Shown: piece by piece, positions 1 to 8,797 of the stretch | Numbering within the stretch: the stretch's first letter is position 1 | How the letters are laid out: every line of letters begins with the position of its first letter | Assembly (NCBI RefSeq): GCF_009696465.1 | Contig: NZ_VULX01000010.1 | Coordinates: 37,174 to 101,173 of the forward strand | DNA: 64,000 nucleotides | Direction: 5' to 3' | Source: Inconstantimicrobium porci | GTDB taxonomy: Bacteria; Bacillota; Clostridia; Clostridiales; Clostridiaceae | Made by a program: the position numbers and the translations under genes | Notes under the pieces: model-generated | Databases searched by the model: none | What the model was told of the DNA's origin: nothing | Seen by the model: the letters and a program-made list of their open reading frames with translations, nothing else

Positions 1-205
1 TCATCAAGCCCATGATTCATTCCAACACTAGCTTCTAAAGTGCCATCATTTACTTCAAGAAAAGATACATATACTCCTTCAGAAAAATATGCTTTAAAAT
101 CTAATCCATATATATAAGGTCTTCTCATGCTGAAGTCATCGACTTTTAGATTAATTTTTTCTGCTGCTCTGCTTACTATGGCATGTATTTTTTCAGCTTT
201 AACCA
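1..205 (-). CDS. hypothetical protein, partial (cut by left window edge)
   Basis: An open frame reads leftward from an ATG at 205 to the window edge without a stop. It is preceded by a good ribosome binding site (AAGGAGATG on the minus strand, about 209-219). The visible peptide begins MVKAEKIHAIVSRAAEK and runs about 68 residues. It has no motif, signal peptide or membrane segment that I recognise. The strong RBS and ordinary codon use make it a real gene; its 3' end and function are outside what can be seen. It is divergent from the parA gene. Confidence 0.6.
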
Positions 206-527
206 TAATAACATCTCCTTACATTTTTCCTATATATTTATTATATAACTTTTTGAATTAATTAATGAAGATTTAAGCATAAAAAAATTGTCTGAAATTT
301 TACTATATATAATAGGAAGGAAAAAATATAATTTATAGCATAAAATATAATACTTTAGTATTAAAATATCTAAATAGCAAAATATATTGATAGAAAAGTA
401 ATAATTTATCTTTATATTTTAATTTTTTGATAGTATAATACATAAGTATAAAGGTATTATATTTGGTTTTTATAATATTTGTATAAAAGCATAAATTATG
501 GATAAAATAACAAGAGGAGTGATTATT
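206..527. other. AT-rich intergenic region between divergent genes
   Basis: About 320 bases with no convincing gene. It must hold the divergent promoters for the left-edge gene and parA. It contains short AT-only palindromes such as AATACTTTAGTATT near 351-364, of a kind that recurs in several other spacers of this window. An open frame on the minus strand (333-617) overlaps parA and is not credible. Confidence 0.5.
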
Positions 528-1289
528 TTGGTTAAAACAATTGCGATAGCTAATCAAAAAGGTGGAGTTACTAAGACTACAGCAACTTTTAATATAGCTG
601 CCGCTATGGCTGAACAAGGAAAAAAAGTCCTAATGGTCGATTTAGATAGCCAGGCAAGTTTAACTATATCAGCAGGACTTGAACCACTTGATATGGAATA
701 TACAGTGTGCGACTTACTTAAAAAGAGACGCGTTGAAACTGCAAAATGTGTTTATAAATTAGAAAACATTAAGAATTTATCTATTATTCCTTCTATAATA
801 GATCTTGCTGCTCTAGAAATGGAACTTCAGGGAAGAACATCAAGAGAGAAAATTTTATCAAGATCATTAAAGGAAATAAAAGATGATTATGATTATATAA
901 TAATTGATTGTCCACCACAATTAAGTATACTAACTCTTAATGCATTAGCGGCCTGTGATTATGTAATTATTCCTTGCAAAACTGATTATTTATCATATAG
1001 AGGTCTGGAACAGCTTAATGAAACTATAAAAGATGTACAGGATCTTGTAAATCCTGCTATTTCTGTTAAGGGTGTAATTGCTACATTATATGAAAAGAAC
1101 GTTAAGGATCACAATGAAATTCTTGATATGTTAGCAAAGCAGTATAGAATTATCGGAACAACTAAGAAAACTGCTGAAGCAACTAAAGGTGTGTATGATG
1201 GTATGCCTGTAGTTCTTAAGAATAAGAGGACTGATATTGCAAAAGAATATATGAACATTGCAAAAATAATAATGAAGGAAGGTAACTAA
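528..1289 (+). CDS. parA: ParA/Soj-type partition ATPase
   Basis: Deviant Walker-type ATPase of the ParA/MinD superfamily, which positions plasmids, chromosome origins or other cargo on the nucleoid. The N-terminus reads VKTIAIANQKGGVTKTT, giving the KGGxxKT deviant Walker A; VDLDSQAS is the A' motif and YIIIDCPPQ is Walker B. I chose the TTG at 528 because AGAGGAGT lies 7 bases upstream and the protein then starts directly before the first beta strand, giving 253 residues, normal for a small ParA without an HTH extension. The next gene starts one base after its stop and encodes a ribbon-helix-helix protein, so the two form a ParA plus small centromere-binding protein pair, as on many plasmids. 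No ParB/Spo0J is present. Confidence 0.9.
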   Translation: MVKTIAIANQKGGVTKTTATFNIAAAMAEQGKKVLMVDLDSQASLTISAGLEPLDMEYTVCDLLKKRRVETAKCVYKLENIKNLSIIPSIIDLAALEMELQGRTSREKILSRSLKEIKDDYDYIIIDCPPQLSILTLNALAACDYVIIPCKTDYLSYRGLEQLNETIKDVQDLVNPAISVKGVIATLYEKNVKDHNEILDMLAKQYRIIGTTKKTAEATKGVYDGMPVVLKNKRTDIAKEYMNIAKIIMKEGN

Positions 1290-1290
1290 G

Positions 1291-1551
1291 ATGGGGTTAA
1301 GCGATAGAGAAAATAGAAGGAAGAAGAGCGTAGTCAACAGTTTAATTGATGGAAGAGATTCAGTTAAAGATACTAAAGAAACTGTAAAATACAAACAAAA
1401 AGCATATTATATAACTGATGATATATATAAAGCTGTTAACTTAAAGGCTGCAAAAACTGGTAAAGATAAAAGCGCTATCGTAAGAGATGCCCTTAGCATT
1501 TACCTTAAAGATATACTTAAAGAACTTGAAGATGAAAGATTAAACAAGTAA
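1291..1551 (+). CDS. ribbon-helix-helix protein, probable partition partner of ParA
   Basis: An 86-residue basic protein. The first half is lysine/arginine-rich and probably disordered. The second half (YYITDDIYKAVNLKAAKTGKDKSAIVRDAL) has the beta strand plus two-helix pattern of a CopG/Arc-type DNA-binding fold. It begins one base after the parA stop, so it is almost certainly translationally coupled. By analogy with plasmid par loci it would bind the centromere and an N-terminal basic tail would contact ParA; that role is inference. A terminator follows directly, so the operon has two genes. Confidence 0.7.
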   Translation: MGLSDRENRRKKSVVNSLIDGRDSVKDTKETVKYKQKAYYITDDIYKAVNLKAAKTGKDKSAIVRDALSIYLKDILKELEDERLNK

Positions 1552-1561
1552 TTTGCTATGA

Positions 1562-1586
1562 AACTGGCTTTTAGCCAGTTTTTTTT
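1562..1586 (+). terminator. intrinsic terminator of the parA operon
   Basis: AACTGGCT and AGCCAGTT form a perfect 8-bp stem with a 3-base loop, followed by a run of eight T. It lies about ten bases after the RHH stop codon. Confidence 0.9.
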
Positions 1587-1863
1587 GTATTGCAACATAA
1601 ATTGATTAAAACCAATACTGGTATTATACACCACAAAAAAACATCCATTTTACTGGGAAAAATAATGTAGCTTAGCCACTGGAGTCACTTGTCTAAGGAT
1701 TAATTATGAAAAATATGGATTGATAAATTACCCATGTATAATATAACCATGTAAGAAAGGATGTGCTTTTATTAGTAAGAACCTTTTTTGAATACGGCTG
1801 TTTTAATATGTTATTCTTCTTGTGCGACGATTACCAAAATAAATCTTAAGGAGGAAATTAGGT
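1587..1863. promoter_or_regulatory. leader region of the CAP-domain gene
   Basis: About 275 bases without a gene. A strong Shine-Dalgarno (AAGGAGG, about 1848-1854) serves the ATG at 1864. The stretch 1640-1730 contains ATCCAT and ATGGAT arms that could pair around a GC-richer segment, so a structured leader is possible, but I do not recognise any known riboswitch consensus. Confidence 0.35.
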
Positions 1864-2946
1864 ATGAGAAACAAAACAATATCTAAAATTTTAATAGCAG
1901 CTGGATTAGTTACAGTTGTAGGAGCAGGTGTATATGGTACAAGCCATAATACTAATAATAAAGTTGCAGCTAATAATGCTATAGCGCAGGAGAAAAATCC
2001 ATTTAAAGGTTTAATGATGTCATTAAATCAAAATGAAGATGAAAAAGTGGCAGCAGACAAAAATGCAGATAATAATAACTCAGTAGTAAGAAATGGTGTA
2101 GGGTTAGGACAAGCAGTAAATGCTGAAGATAATAATATATTAGAAGAAAATATATTTAGTAGTGATAATAATGCAGTAGCAGAAAATACTGCAGCTCGAA
2201 ATTTAGTAAAGGATGATAAGACATCATTAATGAATAAACTTAATTTAACAAGTACTGTTAAGAGACCATCATCATTCAAGTGGCTTAGCTTTAATCAGAA
2301 TACTGTTAAACCTAATAAGAATAATCAGTGTAATAATGGTACAAGCTCAGGCAGTAACAGTAATAATACTGGCTCTAATTCTGGAAGTAATGCAGGACAG
2401 ATTACACCTGATAAGAATGAAAACAATAATAACGCAGGAAATGAGAACAATAATAGTTCATCAAATAATGGTATTGTAAATAACGGAAACAAGCCAAATA
2501 ACAATATTGGTACACAGAATAAACCAGTAGAAAGTACAGATAGTTTTATAGCTGAAATTGAGCAGCAGATTTTCCAATCTGTTAATGCAGAAAGAGCAAA
2601 AGCTGGATTAAGTGCACTTTCATACAATAATACTATGCAGAAATATGCTAGAATTAAGTCTAAGGATATGGGTGACAGAGGATACTTTGATCACAAGAAT
2701 CCAGAAGGACAGCTTATCACAGCACAGATGCAGAAAGATGGAGTTAAATACAATGCATGGGGCGAAAATATAGCATATATCAGTGGAATGAGTGGCAACT
2801 CTGCTATTGCCAATAAGTTCATGACAAACTGGATGAATTCAGATGGACATAGAGCTAACATATTATCTACAAACTTTTCAAGCATAGGAATTGGAGTTTA
2901 CAAGATAGGAAACAAGTACTACGCTACTCAGGAATTCTACAGATAA
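1864..2946 (+). CDS. secreted CAP/SCP-domain protein
   Basis: A 360-residue exported protein. Residues 1-25 are a signal peptide (basic start, then a hydrophobic ILIAAGLVTVVGAGVYG core). Residues 26-235 are a low-complexity Asn/Ser/Gly-rich linker. The C-terminal 125 residues are a CAP domain (SCP/PR-1 family, YkwD-like), recognisable from VNAERAKAGLSAL, HKNPEGQ, WGENIA, and WMNSDGHRANIL. Bacterial proteins of this kind are secreted or wall-associated; their biochemical activity is mostly unknown. The gene stands alone, with its own strong RBS. The Asn-rich linker is typical of AT-rich clostridial surface proteins. Confidence 0.85.
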   Translation: MRNKTISKILIAAGLVTVVGAGVYGTSHNTNNKVAANNAIAQEKNPFKGLMMSLNQNEDEKVAADKNADNNNSVVRNGVGLGQAVNAEDNNILEENIFSSDNNAVAENTAARNLVKDDKTSLMNKLNLTSTVKRPSSFKWLSFNQNTVKPNKNNQCNNGTSSGSNSNNTGSNSGSNAGQITPDKNENNNNAGNENNNSSSNNGIVNNGNKPNNNIGTQNKPVESTDSFIAEIEQQIFQSVNAERAKAGLSALSYNNTMQKYARIKSKDMGDRGYFDHKNPEGQLITAQMQKDGVKYNAWGENIAYISGMSGNSAIANKFMTNWMNSDGHRANILSTNFSSIGIGVYKIGNKYYATQEFYR

Positions 2947-3044
2947 AAGATTAGAGATATGAATTAAGAAAGTAGAGTTTGGTATGAAACTTCTCAGAGT
3001 TTCTTATATAGAAGACAAGCCTCTCTATATAATTCATTAATATA

Positions 3045-3094
3045 AAGATACCATAATACTAGTATACTAATATACTAAAGTATTATAGTATCTT
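3045..3094. terminator. long AT-rich hairpin after the CAP gene
   Basis: AAGATACCATAATACT pairs with AGTATTATAGTATCTT with one mismatch, giving a 16-bp stem around an 18-base loop. It lacks a clear T tract, so it may be a transcript end or processing site rather than a classical terminator. Confidence 0.45.
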
Positions 3095-3106
3095 ATTAAT
3101 GGCTAG

Positions 3107-3199
3107 GAAATTGCATTAAAAAGGTAAAATTTTAATGCTGTAAAGTGTTGAAAACAAATGATTTACAGCTTAATTCAAAAACATGATATAATGCAATTC
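3107..3199. repeat. palindromic element A, copy 1 (about 93 bp)
   Basis: Bounded by GAAATTGCATT on the left and AATGCAATT on the right, with an AT-rich interior containing TGTAAAGTG and ATTTACAGC segments that can also pair. A second copy with the same ends and length lies at 41626-41720, and a diverged one at 51359-51445. It encodes nothing and looks like a small non-autonomous insertion or a folded RNA. Confidence 0.55.
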
Positions 3200-3311
3200 A
3201 CCGTTTTTTATATGAAAGTATAAAATACTAAGGCAAAACAATGATAAATTATTTCGTATTATAGTATTCTAATATTGTTATATTAAAATAATAAAATAAA
3301 TTATTATTAAA

Positions 3312-3911
3312 TTACTTTATTATTTTAATTATATCCTTTATAGATTCAGTAATCATCAGCTTTTTGTCGATTGTAGCATTATTATATATAAACTGATGGC
3401 ATACTGAGTTTACTATTTCTGAAATTATGAATAACTGTTCTTTTTTATGAATAGAATTTAAAGAAATATTATTATCTTTTAATATCTTGAGAATCTTTTC
3501 TAAAATAAGATTCTTTTTTTCGTTATAATAATTATTAATATTACTATTTATAAGACACTGAGCAGAAAGTTCGTTATGAAATTTTTTTGACATTGAATGT
3601 ATCTCTATAAATGAATAAATATAAAATTCAACAATTTCATTTAAATTTTTGTGAGGAATTTCATGTGACAACTCCTCTACCCTATTTATTATATTGTCCA
3701 TATATAAATCAATAACGTAATAAAAAATATCATTTTTATCTTCAAAATAACTATACACGCTGCCAGTTGCAACTCCAGCTTGTTTTGCAATCTCAGCAGT
3801 ATTAGTTTCATAATAACCTTTTGAATTGAAAAGCTCATAGGCTGCTTTTATAATTTTCTTCTTTTTTTCAATGGATCTTTCCTGCTTTGGAACTCTTACA
3901 ACTGACTTCAT
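3312..3911 (-). CDS. TetR/AcrR family transcriptional regulator
   Basis: About 199 residues. The N-terminal helix-turn-helix is clear: IIKAAYELFNSKGYYETNT, AEIAKQAGVATGSVYSYF, then EDKNDIFYYV. The C-terminal ligand-binding half is helical and not assignable to a ligand. I prefer the ATG at 3911, since TGAGGTG sits 6-7 bases upstream; a GTG at 3920 would swallow the RBS. A perfect palindrome at 3925-3950, just upstream of the RBS, is a likely autoregulatory operator. The polysaccharide deacetylase gene lies upstream in the same direction and may be cotranscribed, although 75 bases separate them. Confidence 0.85.
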   Translation of the reverse strand: MKSVVRVPKQERSIEKKKKIIKAAYELFNSKGYYETNTAEIAKQAGVATGSVYSYFEDKNDIFYYVIDLYMDNIINRVEELSHEIPHKNLNEIVEFYIYSFIEIHSMSKKFHNELSAQCLINSNINNYYNEKKNLILEKILKILKDNNISLNSIHKKEQLFIISEIVNSVCHQFIYNNATIDKKLMITESIKDIIKIIK

Positions 3912-3924
3912 TAAAAACACCTCA

Positions 3925-3950
3925 ATAATATTGTATATTTACAATATTAT
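3925..3950. promoter_or_regulatory. palindromic operator upstream of the TetR gene
   Basis: ATAATATTGTA and TACAATATTAT are perfect 11-base arms separated by 4 bases. The symmetry and position immediately before the RBS of the TetR gene are those expected of an autoregulatory TetR-family operator. Confidence 0.7.
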
Positions 3951-3986
3951 CCAGTCAATAACCTGAAATAAAATTCATGTTTAAAC

Positions 3987-4844
3987 TTAGTTTAAGATAC
4001 CAAAGTTATAGCCTTTTGACTGAAGCTTTTCGATTATGTAAGGTAGAGCTTCAACAGTTGATTCCTTTCCATATGTATCATGCATAAGAACTACAACAAT
4101 ATCTTGTTCTTTAAATGTTTGATTAAATCTGGCTATTAGTTGTTCTTTATTTTTTCTATAACCTTCAGCATCTCCGTTTAAAACATTCCAGTCCACATAA
4201 TTTACATGACATTCCTTAAAAGGCTCCTTTAAAGCTTTAGTATTTTTCCATGAAGCGAATCCCCCAGGAAGACGTACAACACTGCAGTGAAAATCCTCTC
4301 CAAGAACTTCCTTCATTACTGATTCATTTTTCTTAAGATCTTTGATTATATGGTTTGCATTTGCATACCTGTTTGGATATAGGTATTTATAATCATGACA
4401 AAATGTATGATTTCCAATGGCATGACCCTCATTATACATTCTCTTAAGCACAGCTTTACAGCTATCATTATTAAGTTGCTCACCTAAGATGAAAAATGTG
4501 GCTTTAACATTGTAAGCTTTAAGTACATCTAATATTTTAGGCGTGTTTGTGGTAGATGGACCATCATCAAATGTTAAAAAAGCAACTTTCTGGATATTAT
4601 CTTGAGAAGTATTGCTTCTGACTGAACGGATATTATCTTCAATTATCTTTGTGTCATAGGCATAGGATTTTATCATTATCTCCCGTTCTTCTTTTTTTAA
4701 ATGATCATTTTTCGCACTGCTTTGAATCTGTGGTGTACTTATATTTGTAATATCATTGGCTTCTGTCATACATATACTAGTCAACATGCAGAAGGATACC
4801 AATGTTGATAAATATGCTTTATTCAACTCTAACACTCCTAACAT
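3987..4844 (-). CDS. secreted polysaccharide deacetylase (NodB domain, CE4)
   Basis: A 285-residue protein. The N-terminal 30 residues form a signal or anchor segment (AYLSTLVSFCMLTSICM). The NodB domain runs from about residue 85 to the end and carries all five CE4 motifs: TFDDGP (metal-binding Asp), HAIGNHTFCHD (HxxxH metal ligands), RLPGG, DWNVLNGD, and LMHD (catalytic His). It probably removes N-acetyl groups from peptidoglycan or another wall polysaccharide outside the membrane. The alternative substrate, chitin-type oligomers, cannot be excluded from sequence alone. It reads toward the TetR gene. Confidence 0.88.
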   Translation of the reverse strand: MLGVLELNKAYLSTLVSFCMLTSICMTEANDITNISTPQIQSSAKNDHLKKEEREIMIKSYAYDTKIIEDNIRSVRSNTSQDNIQKVAFLTFDDGPSTTNTPKILDVLKAYNVKATFFILGEQLNNDSCKAVLKRMYNEGHAIGNHTFCHDYKYLYPNRYANANHIIKDLKKNESVMKEVLGEDFHCSVVRLPGGFASWKNTKALKEPFKECHVNYVDWNVLNGDAEGYRKNKEQLIARFNQTFKEQDIVVVLMHDTYGKESTVEALPYIIEKLQSKGYNFGILN

Positions 4845-5181
4845 AGTAAAATATCTTACACACTTAGCTTATCCAAATACGATAAATATAATCACTATAT
4901 TGATATCTTATAACAAAATAATTAAAATACTTTACAATTATAATATTTTAATATTTAGATATTAAAACACTGTAATACTATAATAGATGATGTTTATAAA
5001 ATATGTTGCAATTATAAAATCAGATAATTAAAAAGATTTAATACTATAATACTTATGTACTATAAAAATAAAATATCTAAATATTAAATAACAAGAATAC
5101 TAAAATAATAAAATATTGAGATATTAGAGGGCGAAAGATCATATAATATCATACATTGATATTATATTAATTTAAAAGAAG
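4845..5181. other. AT-rich spacer with repeated TACTATAAT-like motifs
   Basis: About 340 bases, almost pure A+T. Motifs such as AATACTATAAT, AATATTTAGATATT and TAAATATCTAAATATT recur in direct and inverted orientation. No gene is credible. It must contain the divergent promoters of the deacetylase and GH3 genes. Confidence 0.45.
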
Positions 5182-6870
5182 ATGTGTTTTACGGGAATAA
5201 TAAGTAAAGTTTTGTATAAAACTATTATATCTGCAGGGGCTATTGTAGATAATAAGCTGGAAAGAGATACAAAGCATGCACTTAATGTCAACGAAAAAGT
5301 TTTGAAGAATATACTTAAGAGAAATGAAGAAAGTGAAATAGGGAAAAAGTATGATTTTAAAAATATAAAAACTATAGATGATTATAAAAATAAAGTGCCA
5401 ATCACAAAATATGATTATTATGAAGAATATATAAAAAGGATGGCCAAGGGCGAAAAGAAAGTTTTAATGTGTGATGAAGTAGAATACTTTGGACATACAT
5501 CAGGAACAACTGGCAAACAGAAGCTTATTCCATCAACAAAGAAAGCCAGAATGATTGCTTCAAAATATATGGCATTTTTATTAAACAGATATGCCTATGA
5601 TAATCTTAAATACGAATGGAAGTATGGAAGAGGACTTCTTATTGCAGATATAGTTATGACTTCATACACTGAAGGAAATATTCCTGTATGTTCAGCTACA
5701 TCTGGTGGCATGAAGGCGATGGGTAAAATGATTAAATATTTATATACTTCGCCATATGAGGTTATGACTATAAAGGATAAAGAGTCATCATTATATCTTC
5801 ATATCCTTTTTGCACTTAAGGAAAGAGGATTGACTTTTATTTCAGGAGTATTTATTTCAAGTGTGCTTGATATGTTCAGGATTATGGAAGAAAATCATCT
5901 TGATCTTGTTAAAGATATTAGGACAGGTAAAGTTAACAGGAACCTTGTAATAGATGACGATGTAAGGGAAAAGTTAAATTCATATTTAGAGCCTGATGCT
6001 ATGAGAGCAGATGAGCTTGAAAAGATTTTTAAGGATGGCTTTAGAGCATGTGCAAGAAAGATATGGCCTAGCCTAGTTTATATAGGAACTGTTACTGGAG
6101 CTAATTTCTCTATCTATGATGACAAGGTAAATTATTATACAAACTATCTGCCTATTTATTCACCTTGCTATGCAGCTACAGAAGCAACAATCGGTATGAA
6201 CAAGAATGTGGGCATAATTAAATATATAGTAATTCCTGACACAGTGTTTTATGAGTTTCTGCCAGTAGATATGGAGAACAAACAAGGAGGAAAGATTATT
6301 ACGAAAAATATTGATGAGCTTGAAATTGGAGAAAAATATGAAGTGCTTGTTACAAATTACTCTGGCCTTTATAGGTATAGGCTTGGTGATGTTGTAAGAG
6401 TAGTTGGTTACTACAATAATTCACCTGAGATAGTATTTGAATATAGAAAGAATCAGGTGCTTAATATGGCTTCTGAAAAGACAAATGAAATGCAGCTTGT
6501 GGCAGCACTAAGGAATACTGTTAAAATATTTGAACTTGAAATTATAGACTATATAACAGAACCAGATAATAATGTTTCACCAGGTAGATATATAATTTAT
6601 GTAGAATTTAAAGATCCTCTAGATGCATTTACCCTTAAGAGGGTGGAAAAACAGTTGGAGATAGAACTTAAAAGGACAAACATTGCATATGACAGGGCAA
6701 GATATAACTTTAAACTATCACCTCTTAAGCTTGTCCAGCTAAAGAAAGGCACATTCAATAAGGTTAAGGAATCAATGTACCATAAAGGTGTGTCCAAGAA
6801 TCAAATCAAAGTACCAAGAGTAATTAATAAGGAAAACATCAGGCAGATAATTAAAGAAGGAAGAATGTAG
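5182..6870 (+). CDS. GH3-family acyl-adenylating enzyme
   Basis: A 562-residue protein with the hallmarks of the GH3 family, a branch of the ANL adenylating superfamily best known for joining plant hormones to amino acids. The phosphate-binding motif is GHTSGTTGKQKLIPST (about residues 104-119). YSPCYAATEA is the second ATP motif and YRYRLGDVVRV the third. Bacterial GH3 proteins are poorly characterised; adenylation of a carboxylic acid followed by conjugation to an amine is the expected chemistry, but the substrates are unknown. It stands alone between two terminators or spacers, so context gives no pathway. The RBS is weak (AAGAAG), so the exact start is less certain. Confidence 0.85.
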   Translation: MCFTGIISKVLYKTIISAGAIVDNKLERDTKHALNVNEKVLKNILKRNEESEIGKKYDFKNIKTIDDYKNKVPITKYDYYEEYIKRMAKGEKKVLMCDEVEYFGHTSGTTGKQKLIPSTKKARMIASKYMAFLLNRYAYDNLKYEWKYGRGLLIADIVMTSYTEGNIPVCSATSGGMKAMGKMIKYLYTSPYEVMTIKDKESSLYLHILFALKERGLTFISGVFISSVLDMFRIMEENHLDLVKDIRTGKVNRNLVIDDDVREKLNSYLEPDAMRADELEKIFKDGFRACARKIWPSLVYIGTVTGANFSIYDDKVNYYTNYLPIYSPCYAATEATIGMNKNVGIIKYIVIPDTVFYEFLPVDMENKQGGKIITKNIDELEIGEKYEVLVTNYSGLYRYRLGDVVRVVGYYNNSPEIVFEYRKNQVLNMASEKTNEMQLVAALRNTVKIFELEIIDYITEPDNNVSPGRYIIYVEFKDPLDAFTLKRVEKQLEIELKRTNIAYDRARYNFKLSPLKLVQLKKGTFNKVKESMYHKGVSKNQIKVPRVINKENIRQIIKEGRM

Positions 6871-6917
6871 AAGGTGTTCAGGTCAAAGACAAGTCACAGG
6901 CTTTAACAGGTCAAAGG

Positions 6918-7433
6918 TCAAAGGTAAGGAGAAAACTCCCCAGCGGGAGTTTTTAATATAATTGTGTGGAGGGCTTGTCCTCCCTTAATTTTTTTCAAAT
7001 TAAACACATTTTTTTGACAGATGAAATTACTGAACGTAATTTCATTTTTGCTAAACATAGCTTGTCCCACCATCCCACACTTAATTTGTGAAAACTCACG
7101 ATAGGGAGTTTCATCCAAACTTGTGACCTTCAATCTGTGACCTATTATCTGTGATCCGTTATTATGAGATTTATAAGTGCAATTAAGTATCTTTTTCTTT
7201 TCACCGCCAGATAGTGTTGTACCATTATCCTTAATAACCTTGACTTCTTTATTGAGTCTGCAGTAAGCTTTAACTTGCTGTAATGAATCATCTGGTATAT
7301 TTCTATGTGTTATAATTTTCAAATAATCATCTATCGATTCATTAAGAAGCATTTCATCTTGTGAAACATAACATATTTGTTTATATAAGTTTTGTTTATT
7401 AAACTTATTAATATTTTCATAATTTTGTTTCAT
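6918..7433 (-). pseudogene. ABC ATPase remnant
   Basis: The first 85 residues are an internal slice of an ABC exporter nucleotide-binding domain: QICYVSQDEMLLNESIDDYL surrounds the Q-loop, and GTTLSGGEKKKIL is the signature motif. Walker A and the transmembrane part are missing from the start, and Walker B from the end. After about 7178 the frame runs on through non-coding repeat DNA (including the terminator above and an inverted copy of the GGGACAAGCTATG tag near 7060-7080). It is a decayed fragment, not a functional gene. Confidence 0.75.
6933..6955 (+). terminator. intrinsic terminator after the GH3 gene
   Basis: AAACTCCC pairs with GGGAGTTT around CAGC, followed by TTTT. A near-identical hairpin lies at 28853-28876, also preceded by a purine-rich GAGAAAAGGA-like stretch. 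Confidence 0.75.
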
Positions 7434-7655
7434 TAGTTCTATAATATATATTTAGTTTTTATCATGTATATAATATTAATTTCACAATAATTTTATTTTG
7501 AAGTTTTGTCTATAGATAAAAAGCTAAAAATCTTTATTTTTTCTTTAGTTTTAATAGATTTTTACTCCATTTGTTTTGTTTATCATTTAATTATGGTTTG
7601 AGATTGTAATCAAGCATTAAATGATGAAAGAAAAAATATATGGGGTGATTTTTTT

Positions 7656-7982
7656 ATGATAAAAATTAAGAATCTAACTAAGGATTTTACAAGAGAAGGG
7701 ATAAGAGAAAGGGTGCTTAAGGATGTGAGCAGTCTTTTTGGTGGTGAAGCACAGAGAGTTGCCATTGTCAGATCGCTTGTCAACAAGCCTTCAATACTGC
7801 TTTGTGATGAGCCTACTGGTGCACTTGATTCAAACAATGGCAAAAAGGTTATGGAGCTGCTGCTTAATATCAAGAAGCAGAATAATACAACTCTCATAAT
7901 CGTAACTCATGACAAGAGAATTGCTGACATGGGTGAGAGAAGATTATTCTTAGAGGATGGTGAGATTCATGAACTGTCTTAA
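7656..7982 (+). pseudogene. internally deleted MacB/LolD-type ABC ATPase
   Basis: The N-terminus (MIKIKNLTKDFTREG) and the C-terminal half (GGEAQRVAIVRSLVNKP, LLCDEPTGALDS, VTHDKRIADMGERR) are those of an ATPase of FtsX-type exporters. The segment that should contain Walker A and the Q-loop, about 110 residues, is missing: the frame jumps from LKDVSSLF directly to GGEAQRVA. Without Walker A it cannot bind ATP. The deletion is in frame. A good RBS (GGGGTG) precedes it, so a stub protein may still be made. The permease fragment overlaps its end. Confidence 0.85.
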
Positions 7983-8196
7983 TATTTTCAAGATATATAA
8001 TAAGAAGCTTATAAAAAAAGAAAAGCTGATGTACAGTTTTAAGGATGTGAAAAAGAATTTTATGTCCTTTATTCTTGTAGTTGTCAGCATCACCATGACT
8101 TTATGGTTTGTGCTTATAGGATATTACCTTAACAGCACAATAAAAAATAACATGCAGAAAGCCATAAGTTTATCTGTATTCCATTTGGAGGCTTAA
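7969..8196 (+). pseudogene. N-terminal fragment of FtsX-family ABC permease
   Basis: Starts at an ATG that overlaps the end of the ATPase gene, the usual coupling in MacB-type operons. It contains a cytoplasmic basic segment followed by one membrane helix (FMSFILVVVSITMTLWFVLIG) and then breaks off after about 75 residues. Full permeases of this type have several hundred residues and four or more helices. The junction to unrelated sequence lies around 8180. Confidence 0.75.
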
Positions 8197-8225
8197 TTAA
8201 AAGAGAGCCAGGCTACAGCGAAAGC

Positions 8226-8708
8226 ATGGAAAATATTCGTATGTATAATAAGGATATTGTAAGAGAACTTTCCAGTGCCAAGCTATATTCCAGCAATAAT
8301 TCTGATATACAGGAGGTTTTCAACAAAATCTCTGACAGCTACAAAATGAAGGAAAGACCAGAGCTATACATGACAGATGAAAAAGGCAATATTTTATGCA
8401 GCAATAATAAAACTCCAGTGAATAATATTAATATAAGTGGAAAGAATGAAATAATAGAAATAAATGACAGATATTATATTTGCACTAATATTATGAAGAA
8501 GAGTGACTCGAGATATATTGTAGCTGTAAGCAGAGGGTATATTGGTGATGACTTAGATTTAATGGTTATTTGGTTTATTATTTCAATGATAGTGTTCTTT
8601 ATCATCACATACAGAAAAGTTGATTATCTCAATAAGATTTCTGAGTACGTTAAGAAAATTGCACAAGGAGATTTAAAGACTAGAGTTCCTATTAAATATA
8701 ATAAGTAG
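8226..8708 (+). pseudogene. sensor histidine kinase fragment (sensor, TM helix, start of HAMP)
   Basis: About 160 residues. An extracellular sensing region (LYMTDEKGNILCSNN) is followed by one membrane helix (VIWFIISMIVFFIITY) and the first part of a HAMP linker (IAQGDLKTRVPIKYNK). The first membrane helix is lost at the 8180 junction, although the frame is open back to there, and the HisKA and ATPase domains are lost after 8708. With the two previous entries this is the remnant of a two-component system / ABC transporter locus of the type intact at 20.8-25.1 kb. Confidence 0.75.
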
Positions 8709-8797
8709 GAAAGCATCATATTTAAAATCAATGATGGATGATTTCTTTTATTATTCAAAGCTCAGCTCAGATGATATTCCTAATAGTCATCAAGGGG

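Noticed and set aside
1640..1740. Cobalamin or cyclic-di-GMP riboswitch before the CAP gene
   Set aside because: GCCACTG and GGGAA occur, but the order and the other conserved blocks of those riboswitches are missing.
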